A DNA stretch of 64,000 nucleotides from Colletes latitarsis. Taxonomy: Eukaryota; Arthropoda; Insecta; Hymenoptera; Colletidae. Under the pieces are notes generated by a model. It was given only the letters and a program-made list of their open reading frames with translations. It searched no databases and was not told where the DNA came from. The stretch spans positions 4,402,001 through 4,466,000 of the forward strand of contig NC_135141.1 of assembly GCF_051014445.1 (NCBI RefSeq), given 5' to 3'. The first letter of the stretch is position 1; every line of letters begins with the position of its first letter. The position numbers and the translations under genes are program-made. This document shows, piece by piece, positions 25,609 to 38,012 of the stretch.

Positions 25609-27887
25609 ACCGGTGTTATCCACTAAAATATTGATCGATACCAGGTTTAATTGAAAGGTACTGTGTGGTTGCACATTACCACGTGATTCAAACCCAGACC
25701 TAACCCAGGATCTGGCCAACAAGTATGCGAAAAAGGCAAAATCATGATCCAGATGCGGGCATAACCCAGACCCAACCCAGACCTAACCGGTGTTATCCAC
25801 TAAAATATTGATCGATACCAGGTTTAATTGAATGGTACTCTGTGGTTCCACATTACCACGTGATTCAAACCCAGACCTAACCCAGGATCTGGCACACAAG
25901 TATGCGAAGAAGGCAAAATCATGAGCCAGATGCGGGCATAACCCAGACCTAACCCAGACCTAACCAGTGTCATCCTTTAAAATATTGATCGAAACAGGAT
26001 TTATTGACTGTTACTGTGTGGTACCACATTACTACGTGACTAAAATCTGAAAAAACCCAGGATCTGGCCAACAAGTATGCGAAGAAGGCGAAATCATGAG
26101 CCAGATACGGGCATGACCCAGACCTAACCCAGGCATTACCGGTTTTATCCTTTAAAATATTGATCGAAACCAGGTTTTATTGACTGTTGCTGTCTGGTAC
26201 CACATTACTACGTGATTCAAATCCGAAAAATCCCAGGATCTGGCCAACAAGTATACGAAGAAGGCAAAATCATGAGCCAGATGCGGGCATAACCCAGACC
26301 TAACCCAGACCTAACCGGTGTCATCCTTTAAAATATTGATCGAAACCAGGATTTATTGACTGTTACTGTGTGGTACCACATTACTACGTGACTCAAATCT
26401 GAAAAAACCCAGGATCTGGCCAACAAGTATGCGAAGAAGGCAAAATCTTGAGCCAGATGCGGGCATAACCCAGACCTGACTGGTTCTATCCTCTAAAATG
26501 TGGATCGAAACCAGGTTTAATTGACTGTTCAGTGTGGTATCACATTACTACGTGATTCAAACCCGAAAAAACCCAGGATCTGGCCAACACGAATCCGGAA
26601 GAGGCAAAATCATGAGCCAGATGCGGGCATAACCCAGACCTAACACAGACCTATCCGGTGTTACCGACTAAAATACTGACCGAATTCGGTTTTAATTCAC
26701 TGTTACTGGGTGGTACCACATTACTACGTGATTCAGACCCGAAAAAACCCAGGATGTGGTAAACAAGTACGCGAAGAAGGCAAAATCATGATCCAGATGC
26801 GGGCATAACCCAGACCTAACCCAGACCTAACCGGTGTTATCTACTAAAATATTGATCGATACCAGGTTTAATTGAATGGTACTGTGTGGTTCCACATTAC
26901 TACGTGATTCAAACCCAGACCTAACCCAGGATCTGGCCAACAAGTATGCGAAAAAGGCAAAATCTTGAGCCAGATGCGGGCATAACCCAGACCTAACCCA
27001 GACCTAATCGGTGTTATCCACTAAAATATTGATCGAAACCAAGTTTAAGTGACTGTTTCTGAGTGGTACCACATTACTACGTGATTCAAACCCTAAAAAA
27101 CCAAGGATCTGGGCAAGAAGGTTGCGGAAAAGGCAAAATCATTAGCCAGATGCGGGCATAACCCAGACATAACCCAGACCTAACCGGTGTTACCGACTAA
27201 AATACTGACCGAATTCGGGTTTAATTCACTGTTACTGTGTGGTACCACGTTACTACGTGATTCAAACACGAAAAAAGCCAGGATCTGGCCAACAAGTATG
27301 CGAAGAAGGCAAAATCATGAGCCAGATGCGGGCATAACCCAGACCTAACACAGACCTGACCGGTTTTATCCTCTAAAATATTGATCGATACCAGGTTTAA
27401 TTGAATGGTACTGTGTGGTTCCACATTACTACGTGATTCAAACCCAGACCTAACCCAGGATCTGGCCAACACGTATGCGGAGAAGGCAAAGTCATGAGCC
27501 AGATGCGGGCATAACCCAGACCTAACCCTGACCTAACCGGTTTTATCCTCTAAAATATTGATCGATACCAGGTTTAATTGACTGTTACTGTGTGGTATCA
27601 CATTACTACGTGATTCAAACCCGAAAAAACCCAGGATCTGGCCAACACGAATCCGGAAAAGGCAAAATCATGAGCCAGATGCGGGCATAACCCAGACCTA
27701 ACACAGACCTATCCGGTGTTACCGACTAAAATACTGACCGAATTCGGGTTTAATTCACTGTTACTGGGTGGTACCACATTACTACGTGATTCAGACCCGA
27801 AAAAACCCAGGATGTGGTAAACAAGTACGCGAAGAAGGCAAAATCATGATCCAGATGCGGGCATAACCCAGACCCAACCCAGACCTA

Positions 27888-27992
27888 ACCGGTGTTATCC
27901 ACTAAAATATTGATTGATACCAGGTTTAATTGAATGGTACTCTGTGGTTCCACATTACCACGTGATTCAAACCCAGACCTAACCCAGACCTA
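27888..27992 (+). repeat. Truncated 105-bp monomer, third instance
   Basis: The breakpoint is the same. It differs by 'ttgattgatacc' in place of 'ttgatcgatacc', and the monomer after it reads 'gtgttgccgac'. It lies in segment Q copy 1. Confidence 0.91.
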
Positions 27993-30221
27993 TCCGGTGT
28001 TGCCGACTAAAATACTGACCGAATTCGGTTTTAATTCACTGTTACTGGGTGGTACCACATTACTACGTGATTCAGACCCGAAAAAACCCAGGATGTGGTA
28101 AACAAGTACGCGAAGAAGGCATAATCATGATCCAGATGCGGGCATAACCCAGACCTAACCCAGACCTAACCGGTGTTATCCACTGAAATATTGATCGATA
28201 CCAGGTTTAATTGAATGGTACTGTGTGGTTCCACATTACTACGTGATTCAAACCCAGACCTAACCCAGGATCTGGCCAACAAGTATGCGAAAAAGGCAAA
28301 ATCTTGAGCCAGATGCGGGCAGAACCCAGACCTAACCCAGACCTAATCGGTGTTATCCACTAAAATATTGATCGAAACCAAGTTTAAGTGACTGTTTCTG
28401 AGTGGTACCACATTACTACATGATTCAAACCCTAAAAAACCAAGGATCAGGGCAAGAAGAATGCGGAAAAGGCAAAATCATGAGCCAGATGCGGGCATAA
28501 CCCAGACCTAACCCAGACCTAACCGGTGTTACCGACTATAATATTGATCGAAACAAAGTTTAAGTGACTGTTTCTGAGTGGTACTACACTACTACGTGAT
28601 TCAAACCCTAAAAAACCAAGGATCTGGGCAAGAAGGTTGCGGAAAAGGCAAAATCATTAGCCAGATGCGGGCATAACCCAGACATAACACAGACCTAACC
28701 GGTGTTACCGACTAAAATACTGACCGAATTCGGGTTTAATTCACTGTTACTGTGTGGTACCACGTTACTACGTGATTCAAACACGAAAAAAGCCAGGATC
28801 TGGCCAACAAGTATGCGAAGAAGGCAAAATCATGAGCCAGATGCGGGCATAACCCAGACCTAACACAGACCTGACCGGTTTTATCCTCTAAAATATTGAT
28901 CGATACCAGGTTTAATTGAATGGTACTGTGTGGTTCCACATTACTACGTGATTCAAACCCAGACCTAACCCAGGATCTGGCCAACAGGTATGCGAAGAAG
29001 GCAAAGTCATGAGCCAGATGCGGGCATAACCCAGACCTAACCCTGACCTAACCGGTTTTATCCTCTAAAATATTGATCGACACCAGGTTTAATTGACTGT
29101 TACTGTGTGGTATCACATTACTACGTGATTCAAACCCGAAAAAACCCAGGATCTGGCCAACAAGTATGCGAAGAAGGCAAAATCTTGAGCCAGATGCGGG
29201 CATAACCCAGACCTGACCGGTTTTATCCTGTAAAATATTGATCGATACCAGGTTTAATTGACTGTTACTGTGTGGTATCACATTACTACGTGATTCAAAC
29301 CCGAAAAAACCTAGGATCTGGCCAACACGAATCCGGAGGAGGCAAAATCATGAGCCAGATGCGGGCATAACCCAGACCTAACACAGACCTATCCGGTGTT
29401 ACCGACTAAAATACTGACCGAATTCGGTTTTAATTATCTGTTACTGGGTGGTACCACATTACTACGTGATTCAGACCCGAAAAAACCCAGGATGTGGTAA
29501 ACAAGTACGCGAAGAAGGCAAAATCATGATCCAGATGCGGGCATAACCCAGACCTAACCCAGACCTAACCGGTGTTATCCACTAAAATATTGATCGATAC
29601 CAGGTTTAATTGAATGGTACTGTGTGGTTCCACATTACTACGTGATTCAAACCCAGACCTAACCCAGGATCTGGCCAACAAGTATGCGAAAAAGGCAAAA
29701 TCTTGAGCCAGATGCGGGCATAACCCAGACCTAACCCAGACCTAATCGGTGTTATCCACTAAAACATTGATCGAAACCAAGTTTAAGTGACTGTTTCTGA
29801 GTGGTACCACATTACTACATGATTCAAACCCTAAAAAACCAAGGATCAGGGCAACAAGAATGCGGAAAAGGCAAAATCATGAGCCAGATGCGGGCATAAC
29901 CCAGACCTAACCCAGACCTAACCGGTGTTACCGACTAAAATATTGATCGAAACAAAGTTTAAGTGACTGTTTCTGAGTGGTACTACATTACTACGTGATT
30001 CAATCCCTAAAAAACCAAGGATCAGGGCAAGAAGGTTGCGGAAAAGGCAAAATCATTAGCCAGATGCGGGCATAACCCAGACATAACCCAGACCTAACCG
30101 GTGTTACCGACTAAAATACTGACCGAATTCGGGTTTAATTCACTGTTACTGTGTGGTACCACGTTACTACGTGATTCAAACACGAAAAAAGCCAGGATCT
30201 GGCCAACAAGTATGCGAAGAA

Positions 30222-33200
30222 GGCAAAATCATGAGCCAGATGCGGGCATAACCCAGACCTAACACAGACCTGACCGGTTTTATGCTCTAAAATATTGATC
30301 GATACCAGGTTTAATTGAATGATACTGTGTGGTTCCACATTACTACGTGATTCAAACCCAGACGCAACCCAGGATCTGGCCAACAGGTATGCGAAGAAGG
30401 CAAAGTCATGAGCCAGGTGCGGGCATAACCCAGACCTAACCCTGACCTAACCGGTTTTATCCTCTAAAATATTGATCGACACCAGGTTTAATTGACTGTT
30501 ACTGTGTGGTATCACATTACTACGTGATTCAAACCCGAAAAAACCCAGGATCTGGCCAACACGAATCCGGAAAAGGCAAAATCATGAGCCAGATGCGGGC
30601 ATAACCCAGACCTAACACAGACCTATCCGGTGTTACCGACTAAAATACTGACCGAATTCGGGTTTAATTCACTGTTACTGGGTGGTACCACATTACTACG
30701 TGATTCAGACCCGAAAAAACCCAGGATGTGGTAAACAAGTACGCGAAGAAGGCAAAATCATGATCCAGATGCGGGCATAACCCAGACCCAACCCAGACCT
30801 AACCGGTGTTATCCACTAAAATATTGATCGATACCAGGTTTAATTGAATGGTACTGTGTGGTTCCACATTACCACGTGATTCAGACCCAGACCTAACCCA
30901 GGATCTGGCCAACAAGTATGCGAAAAAGGCAAAATCATGAGCCAGATGCGGGCATAACCCAGACCTAACCCAGACCTAACCGGTGTCATCCTTTAAAATA
31001 TAGATCGAAACCAGGATTTATTGACTGTTACTGTGTGGTACCACATTACTACGTGACTCAAATCTGAAAAAACCCAGGATCTGGCCAACAAGTATGCGAA
31101 GAAGGCAAAATCATGAGCCAGATGCGGGCATAACCCAGACCTAACCGGTTCTATCCTCTAAAATGTGGATCGAAACCAGGTTTAATTGACTGTTCAGTGT
31201 GGTATCACATTACTACGTGATTCAAACCGAGAAAACCCAGGATCTGGCCGACAAGTACGCGAAGAAGGCAAAATCATGAGACAGATGCGGCCATAACCCA
31301 GACCTAACCAAGACCTAACCGGTGTTACCGACTAAAATACTGACCGTATCCAGGTTTAATTGACTGTTACTGTGTGGTACCACATTACTACGTGATTCAG
31401 ACCCGAAAAAACCCAGGATGTGGTAAACAAGTACGCGAAGAAGGCAAAATCATGATCCAGATGCGGGCATATCCCAGACCTAACCCAGACCTAACCGGTG
31501 TTATCCACTAAAATATTGATCGATACCAGGTTTAATTGAAAGGTACTGTGTGGTTGCACATTACCACGTGATTCAAACCCAGACCTAACCCAGGATCTGG
31601 CCAACAAGTATGCGAAAAAGGCAAAATCATGATCCAGATGCGGGCATAACCCAGACCCAACCCAGACCTAACCGGTGTTATCCACTAAAATATTGATCGA
31701 TACCAGGTTTAATTGAATGGTACTCTGTGGTTCCACATTACCACGTGATTCAAACCCAGACCTAACCCAGGATCTGGCACACAAGTATGCGAAGAAGGCA
31801 AAATCATGAGCCAGATGCGGGCATAACCCAGACCTAACCCAGACCTAACCAGTGTCATCCTTTAAAATATTGATCGAAACAGGATTTATTGACTGTTACT
31901 GTGTGGTACCACATTACTACGTGACTAAAATCTGAAAAAACCCAGGATCTGGCCAACAAGTATGCGAAGAAGGCAAAATCATGAGCCAGATGCGGGCATG
32001 ACCCAGACCTAACCCAGGCATTACCGGTTTTATCCTTTAAAATATTGATCGAAACCAGGTTTTATTGACTGTTGCTGTCTGGTACCACATTACTACGTGA
32101 TTCAAATCCGAAAAATCCCAGGATCTGGCCAACAAGTATACGAAGAAGGCAAAATCATGAGCCAGATGCGGGCATAACCCAGACCTAACCCAGACCTAAC
32201 CGGTGTCATCCTTTAAAATATTGATCGAAACCAGGATTTATTGACTGTTACTGTGTGGTACCACATTACTACGTGACTCAAATCTGAAAAAACCCAGGAT
32301 CTGGCCAACAAGTATGCGAAGAAGGCAAAATCTTGAGCCAGATGCGGGCATAACCCAGACCTGACTGGTTCTATCCTCTAAAATGTGGATCGAAACCAGG
32401 TTTAATTGACTGTTCAGTGTGGTATCACATTACTACGTGATTCAAACCCGAAAAAACCCAGGATCTGGCCAACACGAATCCGGAAGAGGCAAAATCATGA
32501 GCCAGATGCGGGCATAACCCAGACCTAACACAGACCTATCCGGTGTTACCGACTAAAATACTGACCGAATTCGGTTTTAATTCACTGTTACTGGGTGGTA
32601 CCACATTACTACGTGATTCAGACCCGAAAAAACCCAGGATGTGGTAAACAAGTACGCGAAGAAGGCAAAATCATGATCCAGATGCGGGCATAACCCAGAC
32701 CTAACCCAGACCTAACCGGTGTTATCTACTAAAATATTGATCGATACCAGGTTTAATTGAATGGTACTGTGTGGTTCCACATTACTACGTGATTCAAACC
32801 CAGACCTAACCCAGGATCTGGCCAACAAGTATGCGAAAAAGGCAAAATCTTGAGCCAGATGCGGGCATAACCCAGACCTAACCCAGACCTAATCGGTGTT
32901 ATCCACTAAAATATTGATCGAAACCAAGTTTAAGTGACTGTTTCTGAGTGGTACCACATTACTACATGATTCAAACCCTAAAAAACCAAGGATCAGGGCA
33001 ACAAGAATGCGGAAAAGGCAAAATCATGAGCCAGATGCGGGCATAACCCAGACCTAACCCAGACCTAACCGGTGTTACCGACTAAAATATTGATCGAAAC
33101 AAAGTTTAAGTGACTGTTTCTGAGTGGTACTACATTACTACGTGATTCAAACCCTAAAAAACCAAGGATCTGGGCAAGAAGGTTGCGGAAAAGGCAAAAT

Positions 33201-35223
33201 CATTAGCCAGATGCGGGCATAACCCAGACATAACACAGACCTAACCGGTGTTACCGACTAAAATACTGACCGAATTCGGGTTTAATTCACTGTTACTGTG
33301 TGGTACCACGTTACTACGTGATTCAAACACGAAAAAAGCCAGGATCTGGCCAACAAGTATGCGAAGAAGGCAAAATCATGAGCCAGATGCGGGCATAACC
33401 CAGACCTAACACAGACCTGGCCGGTTTTATCCTCTAAAATATTGATCGATACCAGGTTTAATTGAATGGTACTGTGTGGTTCCACATTACTACGTGATTC
33501 AAACCCAGACCTAACCCAGGATCTGGCCAACAGGTATGCGGAGAAGGCAAAGTCATGAGCCAGATGCGGGCATAACCTAGACCTAACCCTGACCTAACCG
33601 GTTTTATCCTCTAAAATATTGATCGATACCAGGTTTAATTGACTGTTACTGTGTGGTATCACATTACTACGTGATTCAAACCCGAAAAAACCCAGGATCT
33701 GGCCAACACGAATCCGGAAAAGGCAAAATCATGAGCCAGATGCGGGCATAACCCAGACCTAACACAGACCTATCCGGGGTTACCGACTAAAATACTGACC
33801 GAATTCGGGTTTAATTCACTGTTACTGGGTGGTACCACATTACTACGTGATTCAGACCCGAAAAAACCCAGGATGTGGTAAACAAGTACGCGAAGAAGGC
33901 AAAATCATGATCCAGATGCGGGCATAACCCAGACCCAACCCAGACCTAACCGGTGTTATCCACTAAAATATTGATTGATACCAGGTTTAATTGAATGGTA
34001 CTCTGTGGTTCCACATTACCACGTGATTCAAACCCAGACCTAACCCAGACCTATCCGGTGTTGCCGACTAAAATACTGACCGAATTCGGTTTTAATTCAC
34101 TGTTACTGGGTGGTACCACATTACTACGTGATTCAGACCCGAAAAAACCCAGGATGTGGTAAACAAGTACGCGAAGAAGGCATAATCATGATCCAGATGC
34201 GGGCATAACCCAGACCTAACCCAGACCTAACCGGTGTTATCCACTAAAATATTGATCGATACCAGGTTTAATTGAATGGTACTGTGTGGTTCCACATTAC
34301 TACGTGATTCAAACCCAGACTTAACCCAGGATCTGGCCAACAAGTATGCGAAAAAGGCAAAATCTTGAGCCAGATGCGGGCATAACCCAGACCTAACCCA
34401 GACCTAATCGGTGTTATCCACTAAAATATTGATCGAAACCAAGTTTAAGTGACTGTTTCTGAGTGGTACCACATTACTACATGATTCAAACCCTAAAAAA
34501 CCAAGGATCAGGGCAACAAGAATGCGGAAAAGGCAAAATCATGAGCCAGATGCGGGCATAACCCAGACCTAACCCAGACCTAACCGGTGTTACCGACTAA
34601 AATATTGATCGAAACAAAGTTTAAGTGACTGTTTCTGAGTGGTACTACATTACTACGTGATTCAAACCCTAAAAAACCAAGGATCTGGGCAAGAAGGTTG
34701 CGGAAAAGGCAAAATCATTAGCCAGATGCGGGCATAACCCAGACATAACACAGACCTAACCGGTGTTACCGACTAAAATACTGACCGAATTCGGGTTTAA
34801 TTCACTGTTACTGTGTGGTACCACGTTACTACGTGATTCAAACACGAAAAAAGCCAGGATCTGGCCAACAAGTATGCGAAGAAGGCAAAATCATGAGCCA
34901 GATGCGGGCATAACCCAGACCTAACACATACCTGACCGGTTTTATCCTCTAAAATATTGATCGATACCAGGTTTAATTGAATGGTACTGTGTGGTTCCAC
35001 ATTACTACGTGATTCAAGCCCAGACCTAACCCAGGATCTGGCCAACAGGTATGCGAAGAAGGCAAAGTCATCAGCCAGATGCGGGCATAACCCAGACCTA
35101 ACCCTGACCTAACCGGTTTTATCCTCTAAAATATTGATCGACACCAGATTTAATTGACTGTTACTGTGTGGTATCACATTACTACGTGATTCAAACCCGA
35201 AAAAACCCAGGATCTGGCCAACA
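30222..35223 (+). repeat. Long duplicated segment Q, copy 2
   Basis: It is the partner of 24337-29162 and differs by scattered substitutions (for example 'aatatagatcg' near 31000, 'tgcggccataac' near 31286 and 'cacatacctgacc' near 34926). The extra monomer lies at about 32968-33143, giving two consecutive C-type monomers where copy 1 has one. After 35223 it continues as a G monomer, whereas copy 1 switches to a different monomer series. Confidence 0.88.
33949..34053 (+). repeat. Truncated 105-bp monomer, fourth instance
   Basis: It is the segment Q copy 2 partner of 27888-27992 at offset 6061, and shares 'ttgattgatacc' and the downstream 'ttgccgac'. Confidence 0.91.
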
Positions 35224-36955
35224 CGAATCCGGAAAAGGCAAAATCATGAGCCAGATGCGGGCATAACCCAGACCTAACACAGACCTATCCGGTGTTACCG
35301 ACTAAAATACTGACCGAATTCGGGTTTAATTCACTGTTACTGGGTGGTACCACATTACTACGTGATTCAGACCCGAAAAAACCCAGGATGTGGTAAACAA
35401 GTACGCGAAGAAGGCAAAATCATGATCCAGATGCGGGCATAACCCAGACCCAACCCAGACCTAACCGGTGTTATCCACTAAAATATTGATCGATACCAGG
35501 TTTAATTGAATGGTACTCTGTGGTTCCACATTACCACGTGATTCAAACCCAGACCTAACCCAGACCTATCCGGTGTTACCGACTAAAATACTGACCGAAT
35601 TCGGTTTTAATTCACTGTTACTGGGTGGTACCACATTACTACGTGATTCAGACCCGAAAAAACCCAGGATGTGGTAAACAAGTACGCGAAGAAGGCAATA
35701 TCATGATCCAGATGCGGGCATAACCCAGACCTAACCCAGACCTAACCGGGGTTACCGACTAAAATACTGACCGAATCCAGGATCAATTGACTGTCACTGT
35801 GAGATGCCACATTACTACGTGATTCAATCCCGAAAAAACCCAGGATCCGGCCAACAAGTATGCGAAGAAGGCAAAATCATGAGCCAGATGCGGGCATAAC
35901 CCAGACCTAACCCAGACCTGACCGGTTTTATCCTCTAAAATATTGATCGATACAAGGTTTAAATGACTGTTACTGTGTGGTACCACATTACTACGTGATT
36001 CAAATCCGAAAAAACCCAGGATCTGGCCAACACGAATGCGGAAAAGGCAAAATCATGAGCCAGATGCGGGCATAACCCACACCTAACCCAGACCTAACCA
36101 GTGTCATCCTTTAAAATATTGATCGAAACAGGATTTATTTACTGTTACAGTGTGGTACCACATTACTACGTGACTCAAATCTGAAAAAACCCAGGATCTG
36201 GCACACAACAAGTATGCGAAGAAGGCAAAATCATGAGCCAGATGCGGGCATAACCCAGACCTAACCGGTTCTATCCTCTAAAATGTGGATCGAAACCAGG
36301 TTTAATTGACTGTTCAGTGTGGTATCACATTACTACGTGATTCAAACCGAGAAAACCCAGGATCTGGCCGACAAGTATGCGAAGAAGGCAAAATCATGAG
36401 CCAGATGCGGGCATAACCCAGACCTAACCAGGACCTAACCGGTGTTACCGACTAAAATACTGACCGTATCCAGGTTTAATTGACTGTTACTGTGTGGTAC
36501 CACATTACTACGTGATTCAAACCCGAAAAAAACCCAGGATATGGCCAAGAAGTATGCGAAGAAGGCAAAATCTTGAGCCAGATGCGGGCATAACCCAGAC
36601 CTGACCGGTTTTATCCTGTAAAATATTGATCGATACCAGGTTTAATTGACTGTTACTGTGTGGTATCACATTACTACGTGATTCAAACCCGAAAAAACCT
36701 AGGATCTGGCCAACACGAATCCGGAGGAGGCAAAATCATGAGCCAGATGCGGGCATAACCCAGACCTAACACAGACCTATCCGGTGTTACCGACTAAAAT
36801 ACTGACCGAATTCGGTTTTAATTATCTGTTACTGGGTGGTACCACATTACTACGTGATTCAGACCCGAAAAAACCCAGGATGTGGTAAACAAGTACGCGA
36901 AGAAGGCAAAATCATGATCCAGATGCGGGCATAACCCAGACCTAACCCAGACCTA
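35224..36955 (+). repeat. Third copy of part of segment P
   Basis: It repeats the series found at about 13870-15722 and 20615-22460: G-H-truncated I-H'-F-E-A'-B-J-G'-H'. It keeps 'ttaattatctg', 'gatatggccaagaag' and 'cctaggatctgg' from that series. It lacks the K monomer: J runs straight into G' at 36604, where the other copies have J-K-G'. A 3-bp insertion ('ggcacacaacaagt') occurs near 36201. Confidence 0.8.
35464..35568 (+). repeat. Truncated 105-bp monomer, fifth instance
   Basis: It matches the 14056 and 20795 instances in sequence and in neighbours (H before; H' with 'ggcaatatcatg', then F, after), in the third copy of the segment P series. Confidence 0.91.
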
Positions 36956-36958
36956 ACC
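36937..36958 (+). repeat. 11-bp linker unit repeated twice between monomers (example)
   Basis: CAGACCTAACC at 36937-36947 is repeated at 36948-36958 across the H'/I boundary. Nearly every monomer boundary has one or two such units with subtype-specific variants ('cagacataacc', 'cagacccaacc', 'ccctgacctaacc', 'acacagacctat', 'caggcattacc'). One-unit versus two-unit linkers account for the 165-bp and 176-bp length classes. Confidence 0.93.
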
Positions 36959-37132
36959 GGTGTTATCCACTAAAATATTGATCGATACCAGGTTTAATTG
37001 AATGGTACTGTGTGGTTCCACATTACTACGTGATTCAAACCCAGACCTAACCCAGGATCTGGCCAACAAGTATGCGAAAAAGGCAAAATCTTGAGCCAGA
37101 TGCGGGCATAACCCAGACCTAACCCAGACCTA
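36956..37132 (+). repeat. Monomer subtype I (exemplar, 177 bp)
   Basis: Diagnostic bases are 'ggtgttatccac', 'gatcgataccagg', 'ttgaatggtactg' and 'tgtggttccaca'. In place of the A-tract after 'attcaaaccc' it carries an internal copy of the linker unit 'cagacctaacc' at 37042-37052, 94 bp after the monomer start. The central palindrome is broken at its two middle bases (TT instead of TA). Confidence 0.92.
37042..37052 (+). repeat. Internal linker-unit copy inside subtype I (example)
   Basis: CAGACCTAACC lies inside the monomer between 'attcaaacc' and 'caggatctgg', where other subtypes have 'cgaaaaaac'. The distance from the monomer-start 'acc' to the internal 'acc' is 94 bp. The same replacement is seen in all E and I monomers inspected. 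Confidence 0.92.
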
Positions 37133-37308
37133 ATCGGTGTTATCCACTAAAATATTGATCGAAACCAAGTTTAAGTGACTGTTTCTGAGTGGTACCACAT
37201 TAATACGTGATTCAAACCCTAAAAAACCAAGGATCTGGGCAAGAAGGTTGCGGAAAAGGCAAAATCATTAGCCAGATGCGGGCATAACTCAGACATAACC
37301 CAGACCTA
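37133..37308 (+). repeat. Monomer subtype C (exemplar, 176 bp)
   Basis: Diagnostic bases are 'atcggtgttatccac', 'aaaccaagtttaagtg', 'gtttctgagtgg', 'aaaccctaaaaaaccaagg' and 'gggcaagaaggttgcgg', followed by 'catagccag'-like 'cattagccag' and a variant linker 'cagacataacc'. It includes the nonamer AAACCCTAA at 37214-37222, formed by G to T in the usual 'cccgaaaa'. Confidence 0.92.
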
Positions 37309-37484
37309 ACCGGTGTTACCGACTAAAATACTGACCGAATTCGGGTTTAATTCACTGTTACTGTGTGGTACCACGTTACTACGTGATTCAAACACGAAAA
37401 AAGCCAGGATCTGGCCAACAAGTATGCGAAGAAGGCAAAATCATGAGCCAGATGCGGGCATAACCCAGACCTAACACAGACCTG
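37309..37484 (+). repeat. Monomer subtype D (exemplar, 176 bp)
   Basis: Diagnostic bases are 'gtgttaccgac', 'actgaccgaattcggg', 'tttaattcactg', 'gtaccacgttac', 'caaacacgaaaaaagcc' and the linker 'cctaacacagacctg'. It has the 10-bp palindrome CCGAATTCGG (EcoRI site) plus GTGGTACCAC. Confidence 0.92.
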
Positions 37485-37661
37485 ACCGGTTTTATCCTCT
37501 AAAATATTGATCGATACCAGGTTTAATTGAATGGTACTGTGTGGTTCCACATTACTACGTGATTCAAACCCAGACCTAACCCAGGATCTGGCACACAAGT
37601 ATGCGAAGAAGGCAAAATCATGAGCCAGATGCGGGCATAACCCAGACCTAACCCAGACCTA
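37485..37661 (+). repeat. Monomer subtype E (exemplar, 177 bp)
   Basis: It starts 'accggttttatcctc', then has an I-like body ('ttgaatggtactg', 'ggttccaca') and the same internal linker copy between 'attcaaac' and 'aggatctgg'. In this HOR its tail reads 'ggcacacaagtatgcg', while elsewhere E tails read 'ggccaacaggtatgcg'. E and I therefore share a body and differ mainly at the start. Confidence 0.9.
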
Positions 37662-37836
37662 ACCAGTGTCATCCTTTAAAATATTGATCGAAACAGGATT
37701 TATTGACTGTTACTGTGTGGTACCACATTACTACGTGACTCAAATCTGAAAAAACCCAGGATCTGGCCAACAAGTATGCGAAGAAGGCAAAGTCATGAGC
37801 CAGATGCGGGCATAACCCAGACCTAACCCTGACCTA
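37662..37836 (+). repeat. Monomer subtype A' (exemplar, 175 bp)
   Basis: It starts 'accagtgtcatccttt' and has 'gatcgaaacagg', one C fewer than subtype A, then 'atttattgactg' and 'gtgactcaaatctg'. The full 12-bp palindrome TGTGGTACCACA is intact at 37716-37727. Confidence 0.9.
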
Positions 37837-38012
37837 ACCGGTTTTATCCTCTAAAATATTGATCGATACCAGGTTTAATTGACTGTTACTGTGTGGTATC
37901 ACATTACTACGTGATTCAAACCCGAAAAAACCCAGGATCTGGCCAACACGAATCCGGAAAAGGCAAAATCATGAGCCAGATGCGGGCATAACCCAGACCT
38001 AACACAGACCTA
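37837..38012 (+). repeat. Monomer subtype G (exemplar, 176 bp)
   Basis: It starts 'accggttttatcctc' (or 'cctg' in G'), has 'gtggtatcacatt', which breaks the palindrome, then 'ccaacacgaatccgg' in place of 'caagtatgcg', and ends in the linker 'cctaacacagacctat'. The G' form (for example 39574-39749) has 'ccgattttatcctg' and 'gatcgatgcc'. Confidence 0.9.

Larger units (their letters stand above)
24337..29162 (+). repeat. Long duplicated segment Q, copy 1
   Basis: It matches 30222-35223. The offset is 5885 bp up to about 27082 and 6061 bp afterwards, so one 176-bp C-type monomer is extra in copy 2. Shared rare variants are 'atgagacagatg' near 25391, 'gcatatccc' near 25583, 'gaaaggtactgtgtggttgc', 'cgaaaaatccc' with 'aagtatacgaag', 'gttatctac' and 'gtgttgccgac'. 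It includes B/G and J/H chimeric monomers and a 105-bp truncated monomer. Confidence 0.88.

Noticed and set aside
36201..36215. Small insertion 'cacacaaca' as a target-site duplication of a mobile element
   Set aside because: It is a 3-bp local change with no element attached.
37561..37572. Minus-strand 'GGGTTTGAATCAC', similar to a Pol III B box or tRNA T-arm
   Set aside because: It matches GGTTCGAATCC at 9 of 11 positions, but no convincing A box lies upstream and no tRNA cloverleaf can be formed. It is a conserved part of the monomer and not evidence of a tRNA or SINE origin.
37716..37727. Palindrome as a transcription terminator or operator
   Set aside because: The palindrome is short, has no loop and no following T-run, and recurs in every few monomers. 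There are no adjacent genes.
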